From Canna indica (lineage: Eukaryota; Streptophyta; Magnoliopsida; Zingiberales; Cannaceae): 64,000 bases of DNA. The position numbers and the translations under genes are program-made. The DNA lies in NCBI GenBank assembly GCA_034359265.1, contig CP136894.1, forward strand, positions 32,456,501 through 32,520,500. Direction: 5' to 3'. Positions 57,810-64,000 of this stretch are shown here, in pieces (position 1 is the first letter of the stretch; every line of letters begins with the position of its first letter). Below the pieces are notes generated by a model. That model did not search any database. It was not told where the DNA came from and saw only the letters and a program-made list of their open reading frames with translations.

Positions 57810-60800
57810 ATGGAGGCTAGAGGTAGCACGGGTGTCAGGACTGCTTTCAGAGGTGGACGCCGAGGCCGAGGCCGAGGTCGAGGCGGTAGGCAGGCTGCAC
57901 AGACTCAGAGGGTTAGTCCAGTTCTGGCCAGAGTCGAGCCAGACTTGGCAAATGATGTTCCTTTGGCTCAGTTTCAGCGTCGGGCACGCTCGAGCCGTAG
58001 ACCCGACCAGAGTAGCACTCGGGGGGGCCGAGTGGGAGGATAGACCGAGCAGATGGAGCCGCAGCCTGAGTCTGATTCTGAGTTTGATTTTGACTCAGCT
58101 CGCAGTATGGACACACCGTCTGAGATGTCTGCTGGAGAGCCTTCAGAGGATTCACCGGTGCAGCCGCATCCAGTAGCTCAGTATGACATGGTGCAGATCA
58201 AGTCCTTCGAGAGGCGGAAGATGAACAAGCTGAATCAGTTTCTGCGCCTGGGTAAAGGCAAGTTCAACAGCTTCTCTGGGACCATCGACCCTGCAGTGGC
58301 TCAGTCGTGGGTGAGCGAGGTGGAGCGGGCCTTTGGTGTATTGGGCTGTCCTGAGGAGGAGCAGTTCGGTTTGGCGACTTACTACTTTACTGGGGAGGCC
58401 TTGGTTTGGTGGGAGATGCAGCAGAGACTTCTGAGAGGGAAAACGGTCTCTTGGAAGGGATTCTTGAAGATATTCTTCAAGAAATATTACCCAACTACCT
58501 ATGCGAGACAAAAGATGCAGGAGTTCCTTCAGGTGCGTCAGGGGACGAGGCGAGTGGTAGAGTATGCCAGCGAGTTTGATGCACTCACGAGGTTCGTCCC
58601 AGACTTGGTGTCTACTGATAGCAAGAGGGCAGAGTTCTTCTTCGGTTGACTGAACAACTCCATCAAGGGGTTAATGGCTAGTGACGAGCTCGGGAGCTAT
58701 GACCGAGTTCTGAGGCGAGCTCTACGGGCGGAGGTGACTCATGCTGAGATGTTCCCGGATTGTCAGCAGGTTGAGGCTAGCCAGCCAGCTCAGACTCAGA
58801 GTAAGGGTGGCAGAGGACAGAGACAGTCGGGATAGTCTCATTCCAGGCAACACAGAGGACGCAGAGATGGTGGCAGAGGATTTGGGCAGCCGCAGGCCAA
58901 GAGGGCCAGATTCGCACAAGCCCAGTCGCAGGCATCTTCACGACCTACTCATCAGTCGGGAGGTCAGTCGAGCCGAGGTCAGTTCCATTGCTTTAAGTGT
59001 GGGGATGCTTCCCACTCTGTCAGGGACTGCCCACAGTCGCAGAGTTTATGCTTTAGTTATAAGCAGCCAGGCCACAACAGTAGAGAGTGTCCGACCAGGC
59101 AGCAGGCAGCAGCCCAGAGCTCTCAGCAGCAGCGGCAGAGAGGTCCGCAGCAGAGCACTCAGCAGTCTGCCAGAGTGTTAGCACTGACTCAGCAGCAGGC
59201 CCAGGAGGCTTCTGGTACAGTTGTGAGAGGTATGATTCAGATTTTTAGTATTCCTGCATCGTTGCTGTTTGATACTGGCTCTACGCATTCTTTTATTGCT
59301 CCGCATATGATTGAAAAATTGAGTATGGAGCCTACACCTAATACGACGAGTCTGGCTGTGCATACACTGTCTGGGGATGTGCTAGTGTCAGAGTTTCAGT
59401 TGAGTGGGTGTAGACTCGATTTTGGCGGCCATGTTTGTCTAGCTGATTTATTGGTGCTGGATTTCTCTGAGTTTGATATTATTTTGGGTATGGATTGGCT
59501 TTCTGCCAACCATGCTAAAGTTGACTGCCATGGGAAGGCTGTGACAATATCACCTCCGGGATTTCCTTCATTTGAGTTCTTGGGAGTGAGAGAATCCATG
59601 ACTCCCTTAATCTCAGTATTGCAGGCCCGACGATTATTAGCTCAAGGGTGCCTTGGTTTTGTTGCTTCATTGGTGGGCACTTCCGAAAGCAGTCAGAGTC
59701 GGCTTGAGTATCTACTTGTGGTTTGTGATTTTCTGGATGTATTCCCGGAGGAGTTACCAGGATTACCCCCGGTGCGTCAGACTGACTTCACCATTGATTT
59801 GCATCCTGGTACTGCTCCTATCTCGAAGGCACCGTACAGAATGGCGCCTAAGGAGTTGGAGGAGCTAAAAGAGCAACTGCAGGAGTTGTTGGATAAAGGA
59901 TTCATCCGACCCAGTGTCTCACCCTGGGGAGCTCCAGTGTTGTTTGTAAAAAAGAAGGATGACTCTATGAGGCTTTGCATTGATTATAGACAGCTGAACT
60001 CGGTGACTATAAAGAACATATACCCTCTTCCCAGGATCGATGATCTGTTTGATCAGTTGCAGGGGACGAGCGTGTACTTCAAGATTGATTTGAGATCAGG
60101 CTACCATCAGCTCAGAGTTAGAGATGAGGATGTTTAGAAGATTGCATTCAGGACTCGCTATGGGCACTACGAGTTCTTGGTTATGCCGTTTGGGTTGACT
60201 AACGCACCTGCGGCATTTATGGACTTGATGAACTGTATTTTCATGGACTTTCTTGATCGGTTCATCTTTGTGTTCATTGATGATATCTTGGTGTACTCTC
60301 GCAGTGAGGCAGAGCATGAAGAGCACTTGAGGATGGTGCTTGGTGTGCTGCGAAAAGAGCAGTTGTATGCCAAATTCAGCAAGTGTGCTTTCTGGTTAAA
60401 GGAAGTTAGCTTCCTTGGTCATGTGATTTTTGGGGCTGGCATTGCAGTCGATCCCCATAAGATTAATGTAGTGACCGAGTGGCAAAGGCCTAGGACAGTC
60501 CACGAGATTCGGAGTTTCTTGGGACTAGCAAGCTATTATCGGCGATTTGTTGAAGGTTTCTCAAAGATCGCCTCACCCTTGACTAGATTGACAAAGAAAG
60601 GGGTGAAATTTGTTTGGGATGATCGGTGCGAGGTGAGCTTTCATGAGCTCAAGAGGCGGCTCACTAGTGCACCTGTTTTGGTAGTTCCATCTAGATGTGA
60701 CGGGTTTGTGTTGTTCACAGACGCCTCCATTCAGGGACTTGGAGCTGTGTTAATGCAGCATGAGAGAGTAGTTGCTTATGCTTCTCGTCAGTTGAAGGAG

Positions 60801-62642
60801 CATGAGAAGAACTACCCAGTGCATGACTTGGAGCTAGCAGTGATCATCTTTGCCCTGAAAATTTAGCGGCATTACCTGTATGGAGTGACTTTTGAGATCT
60901 TCACAGATCATAAGAGCTTGAAGTATTTGTTCACTCAAAAGGAGCTGAACATGAGGCAGTGTAGATGGATGGATTTTCTGAAGGATTATGATAGCTCCAT
61001 TAACTATCATCCTGGTAAGGCTAATGTTGTTGCAGATGCCTTAAGCAGAAAATCAGTTGGGATGTTGGCTCACCTCAGAGTTGCAGCATCCGAACTAATT
61101 AGGCAGTTTTCAGAGCTGAGTTTGGATGTGCTTCGCCCTACTGAGAGAGGAGTACTAGCTCAGCTCATTGCTCATTCGCCAATTGTTCAGCGGATTCAGG
61201 AGAGTCAGATCGAGGATCGTCACCTTCAGGCTATAATTGAGGTGATAGAGCAGGGGCGGAAGCCCGACTTCTCCAGAGATATAGATGGTATCATCAGATT
61301 TAGAGGCAGGTTGTGCGTGCCTGAGGGGCATCTGATAAAGGAAGAATTGTTGGCCGAAGCTCATAGATCTCGATTTGCAGTGCATCCGGGGAGTTCTCGG
61401 ATGTATCAGGACCTCAAACGGTCATATTGGTGGCGAGGGATGAAAAAGGATGTGGCAGAGTTTGTGGCTAAGTGCTTGATCTGTCAGCAGATCAAAGTGG
61501 AGCATCAGCGACCTGCAGGGAAGCTTCAGAACATTCCTATTCCGGAGTGGAAATGGGAGCATATCACGATGAATTTTGTTACGGGACTCCCGAGATCGCA
61601 GAGAGGGCATGACTCGATTTGGGTGATTGTTGATCGACTTACCAAGTCTGCCCACTTCTTGCCGATGAAGAAGACTTTCCCTTATAGTCGATTGGCAGCT
61701 TTATATTGTAGAGAGATTGTTTGGCTTCATGGTGTACTAGCCAGCATCATCTCAGATAGAGATCCGCGATTCACTTCGCATTTTTGGGAGAGTTTGCAGC
61801 AGGCCTTGGGTACGCAGCTCCGATTCAGCACCGCCTATCACCCACAGACTGATGGCCAGTCGGAGCGCACGATCCAGACTCTTGAGGATGTCTTGCGTGC
61901 TTGTGTGTTGGACTTCGGAGGTAGCTGGGAGGACCATCTTCGTCTGGTGGAGTTCTCATATAATAATAGCTACCACTCAGCTATTCAGATGGCACCGTTT
62001 GAGGCTCTTTATGGCCAAAAATGCATATCACCAGTGCATTGGGATGAGGCAGGTGAGCGTCGTCTTTTGGGACCAGATATGGTTCAGCAGGATATAGAGC
62101 TGGTGCAGATGATCAGACAGAGATTACTGACCGCCCAGAGTCGTCAGAAGAGTTATGCTGATCGGCGTAGGAGAGACTTAGAATCCTCAGTTGGGGATCA
62201 TGTTTTCGTTAGAGTGTCTCCTACCAGAGGTGTTACGCGGTTTGGCAAGAAGGGGAAGCTCGCACCGCGTTATATTGGCCCATTCGAGATCTTGGAGAGA
62301 GTGGGAGCGGTAGCGTATCAGCTAGCCTTGCCTCCGTCATTAGCTGATGTGCACGATGTCTTCCATGTTTCCATGTTGAGGAAGTACGTGCCAGATCATA
62401 CTCACATCTTGGAGCAGCAGTTAGTTCAGCTTCAGCCTGACTTTAGCTTCGAGGAGCAGCCTGTTCGGATTCTTGACAGGAAAGAGCATCAGCTTCGTAA
62501 ATAAGTGATATCGCTCGTCAAGGTAGGGTGGCAGCATCATTCTGATTCGGAGGCCACTTGGGAGCGATAGGAGGATATTCGAGCGCTCTACCCTCATCTC
62601 TTTGAGTCAGGTATTCAAATTTGGAGGACCAAATTCCTTTAG
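57810..62642 (+). pseudogene. G3 gag-pol polyprotein, one frame with seven nonsense codons
   Basis: The frame from ATG 57810 to TAG 62640-62642 (1610 codons) has no frameshift. Stops lie at 58041, 58647, 58833, 60135, 60864, 62502 and 62568 (first bases). Order: GRGRGRGG N-terminus; gag core (QSWVSEVERAFGVL, YFTGEALVWWE); knuckle [14 protein letters not shown] and a second knuckle with Cys changed to Tyr ([14 protein letters not shown]); protease [13 protein letters not shown] with [17 protein letters not shown] and FIDDIL (about 60275); RNase H with LFTDAS and DALSRK; integrase zinc finger ([14 protein letters not shown]); core with ISDRDPRF and [12 protein letters not shown], but [10 protein letters not shown] has Asn for the first catalytic Asp; tail [24 protein letters not shown]. 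Non-functional as it stands. Confidence 0.95.
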
Positions 62643-62652
62643 GTGGGGAGAA
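62643..62652 (+). promoter_or_regulatory. G3 polypurine tract
   Basis: GTGGGGAGAA lies directly between the gag-pol stop and the 3' LTR start TGTTATGCC. Confidence 0.85.
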
Positions 62653-64000
62653 TGTTATGCCTTGAAAAATTTTGGACCGAATTGTAAATATTTTTCTTAG
62701 AAGGGTGTTTTTGCAAAAGTGCTAATCCTATTTAATTAGCCCTAATCCCCTCTCTAATTTTCCTCTCTCTCTCGATCCCTGTAGCAGTGGCAGCCGGTGG
62801 AGGAGCGTGAGGCGTCGGCAGTTGAAGGCTCCGGTGAATCAGAGTTCAGAGGAGTTGTAAGGTAGGATTCCCGTCCTATCCTTCTTTCTTTCGCGTAGGG
62901 AAACGTTGGTCGTAGAATGAGATTCATAGATGTATTTCACCGAATTGCAGATCTATGCTCTCGTATGATTTTTTTTGGGATTTATGTGTTATTGTATTCT
63001 GGAAAATCCGGATCTGGAGTTGTATCATCGGATCTCGTTCTCTTTTCGTATTTTGTCGTTGTTTTGTCGAGTTGTCGGCCTGTTACCGTGTGCGAGGTCG
63101 CCGCTATTGGGCGTGCTGCCGCCAGGCGCGGTATCGCGCGGGGGACACGAGGACGCCTCGTGTGGCATCGCGCGAGGGGTGCGATCGCCCTAGGTTCGGG
63201 GCAGCCGCCCCTGTGACTTGTCGCTGCCTGATCGTAGGGCGGCAGCGATGGCGAATGGAGGCGGCCGGTCGATGGGTCACTTCCGCTGATCGGAGATGAT
63301 GTCGTCTCCCTCTCATCATCGTCGGGTCAGATCCAGCAGACGACGACGGTCTTTCTCGGTGACCTGATCGACAGGAGGATTGGGACGATTGGCGACGGGC
63401 TCCACGGCAGCGGCGTCCGCCTCTTTGAGTCATCACCGTACGTTGGGCGACAACGAGTCATCATCGGACGGCGATATTTTCGGCGGGAAACTCGTTCGGT
63501 CGGATGCAGCAAGGGGTGGCGGCGGCAGCGTGATGGAGGAGGCGCTGGTGAACTTAGGGTAGATGAATGGGTTATAACTTTGTTATGTAATAGAATTAAG
63601 GGTTTGTATTAGTGATATGGTTGTTGAGTTGTAACGGTGTTATATTTGATATATTGGTGTTATAGTTGATATATCACTGTTATAATGATTTATGAGTTAT
63701 AGCAGTGACATATAAGCTATAACACCGTTATATAACACTGGCTTATTAATTAGTATTTATGGTATTTTTAATATTTATCCTAAATATTATTTTGAGGCTT
63801 TTTGGTCAATCAAAAATAGTCGTATTATATATGATTTTGTACCTACTCGGCGCCCCGAATTAATTGGTGGGGTTAGTTTCTCCATGTGGCTTTCGGATGT
63901 TGAAAGCAGTATGCGTTTATTGCCTCATTTTGCGTGCCGAGTCGGGAAAATATTATTTTATCGTCTTTTATGGTTTCAATATGAGTTATTTGGTTTTATA
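62653..64000 (+). repeat. G3 3' LTR, left 1348 bp
   Basis: Collinear with the 5' LTR from TGTTATGCC, cut by the window end. The reading frame equal to 55888-56154 is broken here by a CGA-to-TGA change near 63365, leaving 63380-63562 open. The segment duplicated in the 5' LTR is single here (about 63917-63959). Confidence 0.92.

Larger units (their letters stand above)
55245..64000 (+). mobile_element. G3: Ty3/gypsy retrotransposon with chromodomain-like tail, 3' LTR cut by window end
   Basis: 5' LTR 55245-57650, primer-binding site, one gag-pol frame 57810-62642, polypurine tract 62643-62652, and a 3' LTR from 62653 running past 64000. The domain order gag, protease, RT, RNase H, integrase, chromodomain-like tail is that of chromovirus-type gypsy elements. 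The two LTRs are alike with scattered substitutions. The right end and target duplication lie outside the window. The preceding 5-mer is TTTAT. Confidence 0.95.

Overview
The window is nuclear DNA from a flowering plant and is almost entirely transposable elements, inserted into one another. The evidence is plant-type Ty1/copia and Ty3/gypsy retrotransposons primed by initiator tRNA-Met (TGGTATCAGAGC next to several LTRs), CACTA DNA transposons with TNP2-type and Transposase_24-type genes, and intron-containing fragments of plant housekeeping genes. I cannot name the species, and I see no intact host gene, rRNA, tRNA or CRISPR array.

Left part (1-13.8 kb). A minus-strand copia remnant (Copia-D, 88-12703) consists of one LTR plus about 0.7 kb of internal DNA. 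Its LTR is split by a solo LTR (591-3139, target duplication CAAAT) and by an 8.1-kb gypsy element (G1, 3747-11812, target duplication GTGCA) that has lost most of RNase H and integrase. A gypsy gag fragment (G2) follows.

Middle-left (13.8-30.6 kb). A plus-strand copia element (Copia-A) starts with a 588-bp LTR. It is interrupted in its protease region by Copia-B (17031-22596), which carries gag but no pol, and again between integrase and RT by Copia-C (22926-30241), which has gag and pol but has lost catalytic residues in protease and integrase and the YxDD box of RT. Copia-A stops inside its RT at 30624, where a CACTA-type terminus (CACTA-2) begins.

Middle-right (30.6-55.2 kb). CACTA-2 has a tandem-repeat subterminal block. 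Within the DNA that follows lies a structurally complete CACTA element (CACTA-1, 33120-51397, 18,278 bp; matching termini and a 3-bp AGA duplication). CACTA-1 carries two minus-strand genes: a TNP2-like transposase with DUF4218 and DUF4216 regions, now broken by stops and a solo LTR (40604-43254, target duplication CATAA), and a Transposase_24-type gene. It also holds fragments that look captured from host genes (HSP90 and a U-box E3 ligase), a copia RT/RNase H fragment and a 0.4-kb inverted duplication. Right of CACTA-1 are exons of a DEAH-box splicing helicase (PRP43/DHX15 type) with splice phase preserved. They are interrupted by a third LTR of the solo-LTR family and have lost the helicase core. 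A possible DUF167 exon follows on the other strand.

Right end (55.2-64 kb). A long gypsy element with a chromodomain-like C-terminus (G3) has a full 5' LTR, one uninterrupted gag-pol frame with seven nonsense codons and no frameshift, and a 3' LTR cut by the window edge.

Relative order from nesting: Copia-D before its solo LTR and G1; Copia-A before Copia-B, Copia-C and CACTA-2; helicase fragment before CACTA-1 and the third LTR; CACTA-1 before the solo LTR in its transposase gene. No wholly new system is evident. The strongest leads are the gene-capturing CACTA-1, the CACTA-2/helicase neighbourhood, and the gag-only copia family shared by Copia-B and Copia-D.
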